A stretch of DNA of 64,000 bases from an uncultured Vampirovibrio sp. (GCA_910577515.1 CAJTLW010000001.1:1-64000); one strand, 5' to 3'; positions 42,867 to 51,806 are shown, counted from the first letter of the stretch. Numbers and translations: made by a program. Notes: generated by a model from the letters alone, not told the origin.

Positions 42867-43409
42867 CTATAAATAAAAATTCCTATATACCTCATCAATG
42901 TCTTCTTGTTCGATGCTGATGTAGCGGAGGGTGATGGATGGGGTTGAGTGGTTAAAAATCTTCTGCAGCATTACTATATCGTCATATTGTTGGTAGAAGT
43001 AGTAGCCGAAGGTTTTGCGTAATGTATGTGTTCCGATTCTGCCCTTAATCCCTACCATTCGGGCGGCTTTGTTTATGATTCTATAAGCTTGGGCTCTATC
43101 TAATCGATACCCTTTTTGTGTATAAAATAGCGGGATATCGTCGGGTTTATCTTTTACGAATTCATCAATCTCGACTTTCAGGTTTTCGTTAATTGGGAAT
43201 TTTTTGTATTTATTGGTTTTCTTTTCTCTTAGTTCTATATAATCTTTGCCTTTTACATCTTTGACGTCGAGGGATAGGATATCGGCAATTCTTAAGCCAC
43301 TGTTTATGCCGAAGCTGAAAAGCAAAGCATTGCGTGGTTTCTTGGAAAAAATTCGTTTTATATTTTGGATATCTTCTATGCTTTTTATCGGTTCGACGAT
43401 GTTCATTTG
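42867..43409 (-). CDS. Compact tyrosine recombinase (catalytic domain only)
   Basis: A 180-aa integrase made almost only of the catalytic domain: INSGLRIADIL (first Arg), HTLRKTFG (His-x-x-Arg), then HSTPSITLRYI (His and nucleophile Tyr). There is no SAM-like arm-binding or core-binding domain. The ATG at 43409 follows GAGGTG; the frame remains open to a GTG at 43430. It is complementary in content to the SAM-domain-only protein at 23745, though 19 kb away. It may mobilise the island, but no att repeats were found. Confidence 0.85.
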   Translation of the reverse strand, partial: QMNIVEPIKSIEDIQNIKRIFSKKPRNALLFSFGINSGLRIADILSLDVKDVKGKDYIELREKKTNKYKKFPINENLKVEIDEFVKDKPDDIPLFYTQKGYRLDRAQAYRIINKAARMVGIKGRIGTHTLRKTFGYYFYQQYDDIVMLQKIFNHSTPSITLRYISIEQEDIDEVYRNFYL

Positions 43410-43596
43410 CACCTCAAGGTTTTGAGCCACAACATTAATGCCCTAAAAGACAGCAAAAATAAAGCCTCGCAATAAATTCAAACACAAGCACCCCAACCCC
43501 CACCACCACCATTTACCCCATCTCAATCTCAAAAAATACAACATATCATTCTAATGTTGTGTTTTTGTACCTTAAAAGCTATATTGCATTTTGTAC

Positions 43597-43648
43597 AATA
43601 TATTATCTATATATTGACTTTTTAATAAAAATCGTATAATATATTATC
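43597..43648 (+). promoter_or_regulatory. hipBA promoter with duplicated operator
   Basis: The 11-base sequence AATATATTATC occurs at 43597-43607 and again at 43638-43648. It brackets TTGACT (43614) and overlaps TATAAT (43635). The second copy ends one base before the hipB ATG. This fits autorepression by the HipB-like protein. The rest of 43431-43596 holds only a C-rich tract near 43488-43520. Confidence 0.6.
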
Positions 43649-43649
43649 C

Positions 43650-43934
43650 ATGAATAAATTTCTTTTTAACTCAAAAACCCCAAATGATATTGCAAAAGAA
43701 TTTGCTGAAAAGATTAAGCAACAGCGAAAAATGCTTAAAATTTCGCAGGTTCAACTTGCTGTAAAATCCGGAGTTAGCCTTGGTTCTATCAAACGGTTTG
43801 AGTCAAAATATGAAATTTCACTAAATTCTTTGATTAAAATTCTGATTGCGCTTAATTTAGAGAAAGATTTTGAAAACTTATTTACGCAAAAAACCTACAA
43901 TTCTATTGATGAGGTTATAAATGGACAACTATAA
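43650..43934 (+). CDS. hipB: HipB-like antitoxin (Xre-family HTH)
   Basis: A 94-aa DNA-binding protein with an Xre-type HTH in the middle (KQQRKMLKISQVQLAVKSGVSLGSIKRFES, about 23-52). It would bind and inhibit the HipA kinase and repress their shared promoter, where a duplicated 11-base site is visible. Its end overlaps hipA by 14 bases. Start very close to the -10 box implies a leaderless or nearly leaderless transcript. Confidence 0.82.
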   Translation: MNKFLFNSKTPNDIAKEFAEKIKQQRKMLKISQVQLAVKSGVSLGSIKRFESKYEISLNSLIKILIALNLEKDFENLFTQKTYNSIDEVINGQL

Positions 43935-45027
43935 ATATTTAAAAGTATTTTATAATAATATTTTAGTTGGTACTCTTGCGAAAACTCCTGAAAGAGTCGT
44001 CGCATTTGAATATGATTCAGATTGGTTAAATAATGGGTTCAGTATATCTCCTTTTAGTTTGCCGCTTATCAAGAAAGTTTTTATACCAAAATATGAACCT
44101 TTTGATGGGTTGTTTGGAGTTTTTAATGACAGTTTGCCTGATGGCTGGGGACGATTGCTTGTTGACAGGTTATTTTTAAAAAACAAAATAAATCCTGTTG
44201 AAATTGATAATCTCAATCGGCTTGCAGTTGTTCAGGAAAGTGGTATGGGCGCTTTAACATATAAACCCGAACATAAATTTAAAATAGAAAATAATGTTTC
44301 TAACCTTGATATTCTTGCGCAAGAATGCTCAAAAATTTTAGAATCACAGGATTCAGACAATTTAGATGAGCTTTTTCAATTGGGTGGTTCGTCCGGTGGA
44401 GCAAGGCCAAAGATTTTGACATCTATAAATAATGAGGATTGGATAATCAAATTTCCGTCATCAGCAGACCCTAAAAATATTGGTGAAAAAGAGTATCAAT
44501 ATTCACAATGTGCCAAAGATTGTGGAATTAAAATGACAGAAATCAAACTGTTTCCGTCGAAAATTTGTTCTGGTTATTTTGGGATAAAAAGATTTGATCG
44601 TAAAAATGGCAAAAAAGTGCATATGATATCAGCAAGCGGACTATTAGAGACAAGTCACAGGCTTCCTAATCTTGATTATAATTTGTTGATGAAACTTACG
44701 CTTGAAATTACAAGGAATTATGAAGATGTTGAACAATTGTATAGGTTAATGTGCTTCAACGTATTTGCACACAATCGTGATGATCATTCAAAGAATTTTT
44801 CTTATCTTTATGATGACAATAGGAAAGAATGGCATTTATCTCCTGCTTACGATTTAACTTATAGTTCTTCTTTTAACGGTGAACACGCAACAACAATAAA
44901 TGGTGAAGGGAAAAATCCCTCCTTAGAGGATATTTTAACTGTTGCAAAAAATATAGGACTAAATGAAAGGTTCGCAAAAAATATTACATTAGATATTCAA
45001 GAAAAATGCAAGAAGTTATTTGATTAA
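43921..45027 (+). CDS. hipA: HipA-like serine/threonine kinase toxin
   Basis: A 368-aa HipA-family kinase. Visible landmarks are the N-terminal domain (FNDSLPDGWGRLLVDRLF near 62), the Gly-rich GGSSGGARPK near 160, and the catalytic block FNVFAHNRDDHSKNFSYLYDD near 280, with AYDLTYS after it. HipA toxins phosphorylate glutamyl-tRNA synthetase or related targets and induce dormancy. It is shorter than E. coli HipA but has all kinase blocks, so it is probably active. Confidence 0.88.
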   Translation: MDNYKYLKVFYNNILVGTLAKTPERVVAFEYDSDWLNNGFSISPFSLPLIKKVFIPKYEPFDGLFGVFNDSLPDGWGRLLVDRLFLKNKINPVEIDNLNRLAVVQESGMGALTYKPEHKFKIENNVSNLDILAQECSKILESQDSDNLDELFQLGGSSGGARPKILTSINNEDWIIKFPSSADPKNIGEKEYQYSQCAKDCGIKMTEIKLFPSKICSGYFGIKRFDRKNGKKVHMISASGLLETSHRLPNLDYNLLMKLTLEITRNYEDVEQLYRLMCFNVFAHNRDDHSKNFSYLYDDNRKEWHLSPAYDLTYSSSFNGEHATTINGEGKNPSLEDILTVAKNIGLNERFAKNITLDIQEKCKKLFD

Positions 45028-45058
45028 TTTTATAATAAATCTTAATCTAAAAGCCTAT

Positions 45059-45148
45059 TTAATCTTTATTTGACTGTTTATTATAAGGAGTGTTTGTTAC
45101 TAAATCTCTACAAGTTATTCTAGAGATTGCGTTTGCAAATTTTACCAT
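45059..45148 (-). CDS. Tiny ORF with strong ribosome binding site
   Basis: A 29-codon frame beginning MVKFANAISRITCRDL and ending NKQSNKD. GAGGAGGG lies 8 bases before the ATG and TATAAT about 45 bases before it, so expression signals are unusually good for so short a frame. The N-terminus is amphipathic and basic. No homologue is recognised. It may be a small regulatory or membrane-active peptide, or a leader peptide. Confidence 0.5.
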   Translation of the reverse strand: MVKFANAISRITCRDLVTNTPYNKQSNKD

Positions 45149-45261
45149 TTTAAAGTCCCTCCTCAAATTCTATATTTTGTATTATATAATTTTATAAAAC
45201 AGCTGTAGAATGCAAAGGTGGGGTTAATATTATTTAATGGTAAGACATGTATCAAAAAAAA

Positions 45262-45348
45262 CGGAAAGGGAGGGATTCGAACCCTCGGTGGAGTCGCCCC
45301 CACACAGACGTTCCAGGTCTGCACCTTAAACCACTCGGACACCTCTCC
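45262..45348 (-). tRNA. tRNA-Ser (anticodon GGA)
   Basis: Class II tRNA on the minus strand: acceptor GGAGAGG/CCTTTCC with one G-T pair, anticodon loop CTGGAAC (GGA), long variable arm GTGTGGGGGCGACTCCAC, T arm GAGGG-TTCGAAT-CCCTC and discriminator G as expected for serine. Confidence 0.94.
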
Positions 45349-45405
45349 ATTGATTACATATTCATTGTATTAAGATAATGCTTTTTGTGCAATAGGATAT
45401 TTAAT

Positions 45406-45765
45406 TTAGTTTTTTATTTGTCCCATAATTCTTAGCCTATGCAGGTCTGTTGAATAAGATAAAGTTGGCGATTGCACTGTATTTTCTGTTTCTATAATTT
45501 GAGCCGCTGTTTTTAATCCTTTTATAAAATCGCCACTTCTTGTTATTTCAACAGTATCTTTCTGTAATGGTAATAATTTTGAAACTATAACCCCATTTTC
45601 ACCGTTTGTTTGTATTAATAAATCTTCAGCCAAAATACCTGCGGCAGATTTTAGATTATCATAAGCTTTTTGTGCATCGCCAGACATAGAGGCACTATTT
45701 AGCTCTGCAAGTTTTATAAGGGCTGAACCTTGGATTTTTACTGTACCTGTAAAATTAATTTGCAT
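45406..45765 (-). CDS. Small unknown protein (lineage-type, 119 aa)
   Basis: A 119-aa protein starting MQINFTGTVKIQG, with a short beta hairpin then a helical middle (ALIKLAELNSASMSGDAQKAYDNLKSAAGIL) and a beta-rich end. It follows the 138-aa protein by five bases and is therefore cotranscribed with it. The N-terminal NFTG resembles the short INFSG of the third member of the cluster. Function unknown. Confidence 0.6.
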   Translation of the reverse strand: MQINFTGTVKIQGSALIKLAELNSASMSGDAQKAYDNLKSAAGILAEDLLIQTNGENGVIVSKLLPLQKDTVEITRSGDFIKGLKTAAQIIETENTVQSPTLSYSTDLHRLRIMGQIKN

Positions 45766-45770
45766 TGTTG

Positions 45771-46187
45771 TTATCCGTTTATATCAAGCGTTTGTCTTCC
45801 AGGAAATGGTTTTCTTCTGATTTTTTCAGGTTTTGTTTGTTCGCTTAATCTTTTGCTTAATTTTATCACGGCATTTCTTAGAGCATGTTGCAGTTTTACT
45901 TCATCTGTTAAATAATTTGTAACCTTGTAAGTATCACCATCTAAAACATCTTTAGCTTCAACAACTCTTGCTGTATATTCATCCGCCCCTTTTTCTATAA
46001 CAATATCTGTTCCCAGCTTTTTTGTAAGTGTTTCTAACTCTTTAACGCTGGCCATTATGTCATTTTGGAGGCTTGAGTGGCCATGGGTATATATCGTATC
46101 AAGCAAATCTCTTGTATTGCTGGTTGCATATACTTGTTGAAAAGAGGGTTTGGAAAAATTGTTTTGCGTATAAGGTGATATTTTCAT
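45771..46187 (-). CDS. Small unknown protein with LDING C-terminus
   Basis: A 138-aa protein starting MKISPYTQNNFSKPSFQQ and ending GRQTLDING. The next gene upstream starts MKISNNYTLYPSINFSG and ends GRKKLDIKG, so the two share both termini while their middles differ. Middle here is helical and charged (SVKELETLTKKLGTDIVIEKGADEYTARVVE). Function unknown. The shared ends suggest a targeting signal or a common docking motif. Confidence 0.6.
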   Translation of the reverse strand: MKISPYTQNNFSKPSFQQVYATSNTRDLLDTIYTHGHSSLQNDIMASVKELETLTKKLGTDIVIEKGADEYTARVVEAKDVLDGDTYKVTNYLTDEVKLQHALRNAVIKLSKRLSEQTKPEKIRRKPFPGRQTLDING

Positions 46188-46244
46188 TTTTTATTCCTTT
46201 TTGTTTTTATTAAAAACAGTAAAGTTTAAAAATTGACTCTAAAA

Positions 46245-46622
46245 TTAGCCTTTAATGTCAAGTTTTTTTCTACCTGTGTCAATAGGTGTTTTAGTAGGCA
46301 TAATGGGTTGAGGCGCCGGTGTTTCATTCATTAACCTCTTTGTTTGAAGCTCTATTAACATTAAACCCATAGCATGTTCTGCTGCGCAAATCTTTCTGGT
46401 TTCGCTGTCTATTTCTTCGTTATTTTCTTGTTCTAAACTATCATCAGCATCTTCTTCATCTGATATAACCGCTTCTTCTGTGCCAAGCTGTATTGCAGCG
46501 TATCTTGCCTCTCTTGCAATGATGTCTGCCATATCAACAGGTGTTTCGCCATCAATTTTATAATATGGCGCCCCTGAAAAATTTATTGATGGGTATAATG
46601 TGTAGTTGTTTGATATTTTCAT
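46245..46622 (-). CDS. Small unknown acidic protein with LDIKG C-terminus
   Basis: A 125-aa acidic protein (EEDADDSLEQENNEEIDSE near 60) with MKIS start and GRKKLDIKG end, as in its downstream neighbour. The helical part ICAAEHAMGLMLIELQTKRL follows the acidic stretch. No family recognised. Probably first gene of a three-gene leftward operon. Confidence 0.6.
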   Translation of the reverse strand: MKISNNYTLYPSINFSGAPYYKIDGETPVDMADIIAREARYAAIQLGTEEAVISDEEDADDSLEQENNEEIDSETRKICAAEHAMGLMLIELQTKRLMNETPAPQPIMPTKTPIDTGRKKLDIKG

Positions 46623-46698
46623 GTTGTTACTTTGCTTTCAAGCTTTAGGTATGTAATAAAAATCCTGAATTTTAAAATTTGCCAATCATTTTTGGGAT

Positions 46699-46733
46699 AA
46701 AAAAACTTGTTACAATAATATAACAAGTTTTTT
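46699..46733 (-). terminator. Terminator after clpC
   Basis: AAAACTTGTTA and TAACAAGTTTT form a stem around an 8-base loop, with A and T tracts on both sides. It lies just beyond the clpC stop. Confidence 0.8.
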
Positions 46734-46752
46734 AGTTTATTTTATTTATCGA

Positions 46753-49194
46753 TTATTTTTTCTCGATAACGATGCAATCATCTTGCATTTTCATTAGAAG
46801 AGTATCGTTTGCACTGTATTTGCCGGTTAAAATTTCTTCTGCAAGTACATCTTCAATTTTCTTTTGAATAACTCTTCTTAAAGGCCTTGCGCCATAAGCT
46901 TCATTGTAGCCTTCTTTTGCAAGATAATCTTTAACATCATCACCTACTTCAATCTTAAGCTCTCTTTCATCAAGACGTTTGAATAAATCTTTCAACATTA
47001 GATCAACGATTTGCCTTATTTCTTCCTGACTTAGGTGAGCAAATACAATGATGTCGTCAATACGGTTTAAAAATTCCGGTCTGAAAGATTTTTTCATTTC
47101 TTCCATAACGGTATCTTTTAATTTTTCGTATTTATCCTTTTTAGAGTCTTGGGAAACTGAGAAACCAAGCTTTTGAGTAGAAGTTATCATGCTGGCACCA
47201 ACGTTTGATGTCATAATAATGATTGTATTTTTGAAATTAACAAGACGTCCTTTAGAATCAGTTAAACGCCCGTCATCCAATATTTGAAGCATTATATTAA
47301 ATACATCAGGGTGAGCTTTTTCAATTTCGTCAAACAACACAACAGAGTATGGTTTTTTTCTTATTATTTCTGTCATGTGTCCGCCATCATCATACCCAAC
47401 GTATCCTGGAGGAGAACCAATGAGTTTTGATGTTGTATGTTTTTCCATAAATTCAGACATATCAATTCTTACGATATTGTCTTCAGAGCCAAATACGGCT
47501 TCAGCAAGAGCTTTAGCTAATTCAGTTTTACCAACCCCAGTGGGTCCTGAGAAAATAAAGCTTCCTATAGGCCTATTTGGTGATTTTAAACCTACTCTTG
47601 CGCGCCTTATAGATTTAGCTAGTGCAACAACTGCTTCATTTTGCCCTATAACTCTGTCGTGCAGAGTTTCTTCAAGCTTTAATAATCTTTCTGATTCACC
47701 TTCAGTGATTTTTGTAACAGGAATACCTGTTATTGTAGAAACAACAGCTGCAACTTCATCTACACCAACAGTTGGTTTATTTGCATCTTGGGAATTTTTC
47801 CAAGCATCTTGGTATTCCCTGATTTTATCTTTGATTTGGGCTTCTAAATCTCTTAAATCTGAAGCTTTTTCAAATTCCTGATTTCTTATTGCATCTTCTT
47901 TTTCTTTAATTGTAGCTTTTAATTCTTTTTCAAGCTCTTTTCCTTCAGGGGGAAGGCTTGAAACATTTAAACGCACTTTAGAAGCTGCTTCATCAATAAG
48001 GTCAATTGCTTTATCCGGCAAAAATCTTTCTGTGATAAATTTGCTTGAAAGCTCAGTTGCAGCAATAATTGCTTCATCTGAAATGAATAATTTATGGTGT
48101 TCTTCATATTTTGGTTTTAAACCTTTGATGATTTGAATTGTTTCTTCAATTGAAGGCTGTTCTACAAGCACCATTTGAAAACGTCTTTCAAGAGCGGAGT
48201 CTTTTTCAATGTGTTTTCTGTATTCATCAAGAGTTGTAGCGCCTATTACCTGAATTTCGCCACGTGATAATGCTGGTTTTAGAATGTTTGCAGCATCAAT
48301 AGCGCCTTCTGCGGCGCCGGCACCAATCAGAGTGTGCATTTCATCAATAACAAGAATAATATTTCCCGCCTGTCTTATTTCATCCATTATCTTTTTAAGA
48401 CGCTCTTCAAATTCACCTCTGTATTTTGTACCGGCAACAAGCAGACCCATATCAAGCTGGATGATTTTTTTGTTTTCTAAAATATCCGGAACTTCGCAAT
48501 CAATGATTTTCATAGCCAAGCCCTGTGCAATGGCAGTTTTACCAACACCGGGTTCACCTATCAAGATAGGATTATTTTTTGTGCGGCGTGCAAGAATTTG
48601 AATTACTCTTTCAATTTCTTTTTCTCTGCCAACAACAGGATCAAGCCTTTGTTCCTGAGCCGCAAGAGTTAAATCTGTACCAAACTCATCAAGGCTTGGA
48701 GTTTTTGCTTTAGATTGAGGTGCGCCGGTTGTTGTTGCTTGTGGGTTTTGGCCACTTCTTGATTCACCCAAAAGCTTAATGACATTGCTTCTGCATTTAT
48801 TTAAATCAACGCCCAAATTTTCAAGAACTTTAGCAGCAACGCCCTCGCCTTCTCTTATAAGGCCCAAAAGAAGATGTTCTGTGCCTATATAATTGTGTCC
48901 AAGTTGTCTTGCCTCATCCCATGACAATTCAAGAACTTTTTTTGCTCTTGGTGTGAATGGTATTTCAACAGCAACAAAGCCCGAGCCTCTGCCAATTATC
49001 TTTTCAACCTGCGCTCTTGCATCTTTAATATTGACGCCCATTGATTTTAAGGTTTTTGCAGCAACGCCTGAGCCTTCACCAATCAGACCTAACAAAACCT
49101 GTTCGGTGCCGACAAAGTTATGCCCCAAGCGTCTTGCTTCTTCCTGAGCAAGCATTATTACCCTTATCGCTTTTTCGGTAAATCTTTCAAACAT
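46753..49194 (-). CDS. clpC: ATP-dependent Clp protease ATPase subunit ClpC
   Basis: An 813-aa HSP100 unfoldase. It has two N-terminal Clp repeats (1-145), AAA domain 1 with GEPGVGKTAIAQG near 210, and the ClpC-type middle coiled coil (about 410-480, with an UVR-like segment). AAA domain 2 has GPTGVGKTELAKAL near 550 and a C-terminal domain with GARPLRRVIQ. It feeds substrates to ClpP; the loop motif IGF-like LGFSV lies near 675. AAGGAAG precedes the ATG. ClpC rather than ClpB is typical of cyanobacteria and Gram-positives. Confidence 0.96.
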   Translation of the reverse strand: MFERFTEKAIRVIMLAQEEARRLGHNFVGTEQVLLGLIGEGSGVAAKTLKSMGVNIKDARAQVEKIIGRGSGFVAVEIPFTPRAKKVLELSWDEARQLGHNYIGTEHLLLGLIREGEGVAAKVLENLGVDLNKCRSNVIKLLGESRSGQNPQATTTGAPQSKAKTPSLDEFGTDLTLAAQEQRLDPVVGREKEIERVIQILARRTKNNPILIGEPGVGKTAIAQGLAMKIIDCEVPDILENKKIIQLDMGLLVAGTKYRGEFEERLKKIMDEIRQAGNIILVIDEMHTLIGAGAAEGAIDAANILKPALSRGEIQVIGATTLDEYRKHIEKDSALERRFQMVLVEQPSIEETIQIIKGLKPKYEEHHKLFISDEAIIAATELSSKFITERFLPDKAIDLIDEAASKVRLNVSSLPPEGKELEKELKATIKEKEDAIRNQEFEKASDLRDLEAQIKDKIREYQDAWKNSQDANKPTVGVDEVAAVVSTITGIPVTKITEGESERLLKLEETLHDRVIGQNEAVVALAKSIRRARVGLKSPNRPIGSFIFSGPTGVGKTELAKALAEAVFGSEDNIVRIDMSEFMEKHTTSKLIGSPPGYVGYDDGGHMTEIIRKKPYSVVLFDEIEKAHPDVFNIMLQILDDGRLTDSKGRLVNFKNTIIIMTSNVGASMITSTQKLGFSVSQDSKKDKYEKLKDTVMEEMKKSFRPEFLNRIDDIIVFAHLSQEEIRQIVDLMLKDLFKRLDERELKIEVGDDVKDYLAKEGYNEAYGARPLRRVIQKKIEDVLAEEILTGKYSANDTLLMKMQDDCIVIEKK

Positions 49195-49278
49195 TATTAA
49201 AACTTCCTTAAATATCGGATTACTAATTCTATTGTAACTTTAGTTTATCACCAAAATTTTTTTTCTCAAATTACCCGA

Positions 49279-49713
49279 TTACTCAATCATATCGATACGT
49301 TTTTTATGTCTGCCGCCTTCAAAACCGGTTTTAAGCCAGATATCAACAATATCAAGTGCTAAATAATCGCCAATTACACGTTCGCCAAGACATAACACAT
49401 TTGAATTATTGTGCGCTCTTGAAACTCTTGCAGAGTATGTGTTTTCGATTGAAACCGCCCTGACACCTTTTGTTTTATTAGCGGTAACGCTCATGCCAAG
49501 TCCTGTTCCGCAAACAAGAATACCTCTGTCAAATTCGCCTTGTGCAACAGCTTTTGAAACTTCTTTTGCAACTTCCGGGTAGTCGCTTGCTTCTTTAATA
49601 TATATACCGAAATCCTTGTGTTCAATGTTGTGAACTTCTAAGTATTCTTTAATTTTTTCTTTTAAATGAAATCCGCCATGGTCACAACCGATTGCTACTT
49701 TTAATTTTTCCAT
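49279..49713 (-). CDS. rpiB: Ribose-5-phosphate isomerase B
   Basis: A 144-aa RpiB that interconverts ribose 5-phosphate and ribulose 5-phosphate. Landmarks are GCDHGGFHLKEKIK near 9, RGILVCGTGLGMSVTANK near 65 with the catalytic Cys, and RAHNNSNVLCLGERVIG near 98. AAGGAG lies before the ATG. Confidence 0.96.
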   Translation of the reverse strand: MEKLKVAIGCDHGGFHLKEKIKEYLEVHNIEHKDFGIYIKEASDYPEVAKEVSKAVAQGEFDRGILVCGTGLGMSVTANKTKGVRAVSIENTYSARVSRAHNNSNVLCLGERVIGDYLALDIVDIWLKTGFEGGRHKKRIDMIE

Positions 49714-49790
49714 TAAATTCTCCTTGTTAGCTTATTTGTAAATTATACAAATTTTTTAACGGAGTGTAAACAGTATTAACTATTATTAAA

Positions 49791-49819
49791 AAAGCCTTAG
49801 AATTTTTTCTAAGGCTTAT
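49791..49819 (-). terminator. Terminator after the 595-aa coiled-coil gene
   Basis: AAGCCTTAGAA and TTCTAAGGCTT form an 11-bp stem with a T-rich loop, 23 bases beyond the stop at 49842. Confidence 0.85.
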
Positions 49820-49841
49820 ATTTTATGTGTATATTTGTTTT

Positions 49842-51629
49842 TTATGCTGCTATCCAAAGCGAACCGTCGATATAGGGGTTTTTGCTGTCTGGATCATCCT
49901 GCACTCTTTGTGCTTTTTCCCCAAGTTCTTTCATAAGTTTTGTGTATGATATTTTTTCACTGTCGGTTTCTGCATTATTGAAGTTTGTTGTCAGGTTTAA
50001 AAACTCTACCATACTATCTGAATAGTTGTTGTTATCTTGTGCGTTATCGCCGAGAGTAGTCTCTGTTTCTTTAAGAATATCTTCAGTTTTTGTTTTTTCT
50101 TGAAGGAATTGGGTATCTGTGTCTTGTGCAATTCCTATGCTTGAATTTACTTTTGTTTGATATGAAGTTAGCAAAGATAGTGTTTTATTGTTTACTTGTT
50201 CAAGTTTTGATGTGTCATAAACACCACCTTGATTGATATTTGATATCATATTGTTGTTTAATTCTACTTGTGATTCAACTTCTTTATCGCTAACTTTATC
50301 ACCGTTTGCTCTATAATAGCTGTCAAGAATATTTGCACTTGTAGTAAATTCTTTTTGTGTTTTAGTTAGAGCCTCTTTATCTTTTTTGCTTGTTATGCCT
50401 TTTATATTGCCCATTATTTTAGTTGAAGTTGATTTTATTACATCTTGAACAATAGCCTGTTCTACCACTGCATCTAAATCTGTCATTGACATTTCGGCTA
50501 AATCAACTATGTTGATATCAATACCGATTTCTTCGTAAGTTGCAACGGCTTCAAGGATTTCAATTCTTTCTTCAATTACTTCCGGAGCAAAGCCTGCTTC
50601 TTCGTAAACCGGCTTAAACACTTCGGCGTCAAATTCACCGGTTGTTGTATCTTGGGATGCAACGGCGTTTCCGAGTGCTTCAACTGTTTCTGTATTTAAT
50701 TCACCGTTTTGTAAAATATCGCTAACTGCAGCAGTTGTACCTTTAACTTGTTCATTACTTGGTTTTTCAGTGCTACCCTTTTTTTCAGCTTCTGCTTTAA
50801 GTAATTCTTCGCTCATTGCTTCTAGCTGTTCAAGAGTTAACTCGCCATTTTGGTACATTTCCTGAATTTTTTTCAATTCGGCTTCTTGCTGTGCTATAAT
50901 ATCTTCATTTTCTTTTTTATAGCCTTCTGTTCTTTCAATGCTTTCTTCGTTTCTTTGAACGATGCCGCCTTTTTCAACAATAGCAGTTTCATCCGCTTCG
51001 ATGCTTGCCTGAAGTTTTTCTTTTTCAGCTTTGGCAGTTGCTAATTGATTTTTAAGTGCATTGACATCAACTCCGCCGCCAAACAAACCGGTTGCATTCT
51101 TAAAGCCGTTGATGAAACCGCCCACAAAGCCTTCGGTTGCTTTAATTTGGGCTTCTAGGTTGTTTATGTTGTTATCAAGAGTATTTAAATTTGCATATTT
51201 TGCATTTAAGCCGTTTTGTAATTCGGTGATTTCGGCATTCAAATCTGCATTTTTAGTATTTAGGGAATCAATGTAGTTTTCCTGATTTTCAACTCTTGTA
51301 GAATAGTTGTCAATTGTATTCTGAGCGCTTGCTTCACTTTCTTTTAGCGTAGCATTATTTTCCTGAATCTTTTCCATTTGTGCATTTATATCTTCTGCAC
51401 TCGTGTTGCTTGATGGAACAAAGGTATCCATTCCTGCCGTATTACCTGCTTCAGCTGGCGCACTTGTCTGACCTGCATTAACTGTATCAGCCGTAGCTGT
51501 CGAAGTTCCTTTTTCGTCGAATAAGTTTTCTTCTACAGGTGTTTTTTGAGCAGCGGGTGTAGCTTGTGTGCTTGCACCAGGCTGTGTCGCTTGAGGAATC
51601 ATTTTGTTATTAATTGCATCTGTTGACAC
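49842..51629 (-). CDS. Coiled-coil protein of unknown function (595 aa)
   Basis: Starts at GTG 51629 with AGGAG 11 bases upstream. The first 75 residues are Ala/Thr/Gln/Pro-rich and probably disordered. Residues about 80-290 form long coiled coils (ESEASAQNTIDNYSTRVENQ, AKAEKEKLQASIEADETAIVEK) broken by a Gly-rich hydrophobic loop (GFVGGFINGFKNATGLFGGG) that could insert in a membrane. The remainder is helical. No signal peptide is visible. The layout resembles translocator-type proteins of secretion systems, but no family can be named. Confidence 0.6.
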   Translation of the reverse strand: MSTDAINNKMIPQATQPGASTQATPAAQKTPVEENLFDEKGTSTATADTVNAGQTSAPAEAGNTAGMDTFVPSSNTSAEDINAQMEKIQENNATLKESEASAQNTIDNYSTRVENQENYIDSLNTKNADLNAEITELQNGLNAKYANLNTLDNNINNLEAQIKATEGFVGGFINGFKNATGLFGGGVDVNALKNQLATAKAEKEKLQASIEADETAIVEKGGIVQRNEESIERTEGYKKENEDIIAQQEAELKKIQEMYQNGELTLEQLEAMSEELLKAEAEKKGSTEKPSNEQVKGTTAAVSDILQNGELNTETVEALGNAVASQDTTTGEFDAEVFKPVYEEAGFAPEVIEERIEILEAVATYEEIGIDINIVDLAEMSMTDLDAVVEQAIVQDVIKSTSTKIMGNIKGITSKKDKEALTKTQKEFTTSANILDSYYRANGDKVSDKEVESQVELNNNMISNINQGGVYDTSKLEQVNNKTLSLLTSYQTKVNSSIGIAQDTDTQFLQEKTKTEDILKETETTLGDNAQDNNNYSDSMVEFLNLTTNFNNAETDSEKISYTKLMKELGEKAQRVQDDPDSKNPYIDGSLWIAA

Positions 51630-51750
51630 TTTTTTGTTGCTCCTGTGATTTTACCTTTCATATATATAAAGTATATACGATTTATTCAATTTCAAAAATT
51701 ATAATTTTTGTTACATTTGTTTACATAATTGAAAAAGCTTTTATAATGCT

Positions 51751-51790
51751 AAAAAGCAGGAGATGGTAAAAAATCATCATCCTGCTTTTT
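51751..51790 (-). terminator. Terminator after the annexin-like gene
   Basis: AAAAAGCAGGA and TCCTGCTTTTT form a stem extended by GATG/CATC across an A-rich loop, 17 bases beyond the stop at 51807. Confidence 0.85.
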
Positions 51791-51806
51791 GGTATTAAAT
51801 ATTATT

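Larger units (their letters stand above)
13072..45027. other. Defence island (genomic island)
   Basis: Between tRNA-Met and the next tRNA-Ser region nearly every gene belongs to anti-phage, toxin-antitoxin or mobile-element families, while both flanks are ordinary chromosome. A tyrosine recombinase stands near the right side and a Mu-like transposon in the left half. I could not find a direct repeat of the tRNA-Met 3' end near the right border, so the island limits are approximate. Confidence 0.8.

Noticed and set aside
47375..49147. Plus-strand frames over clpC
   Set aside because: Antisense shadows of a strongly coding gene.
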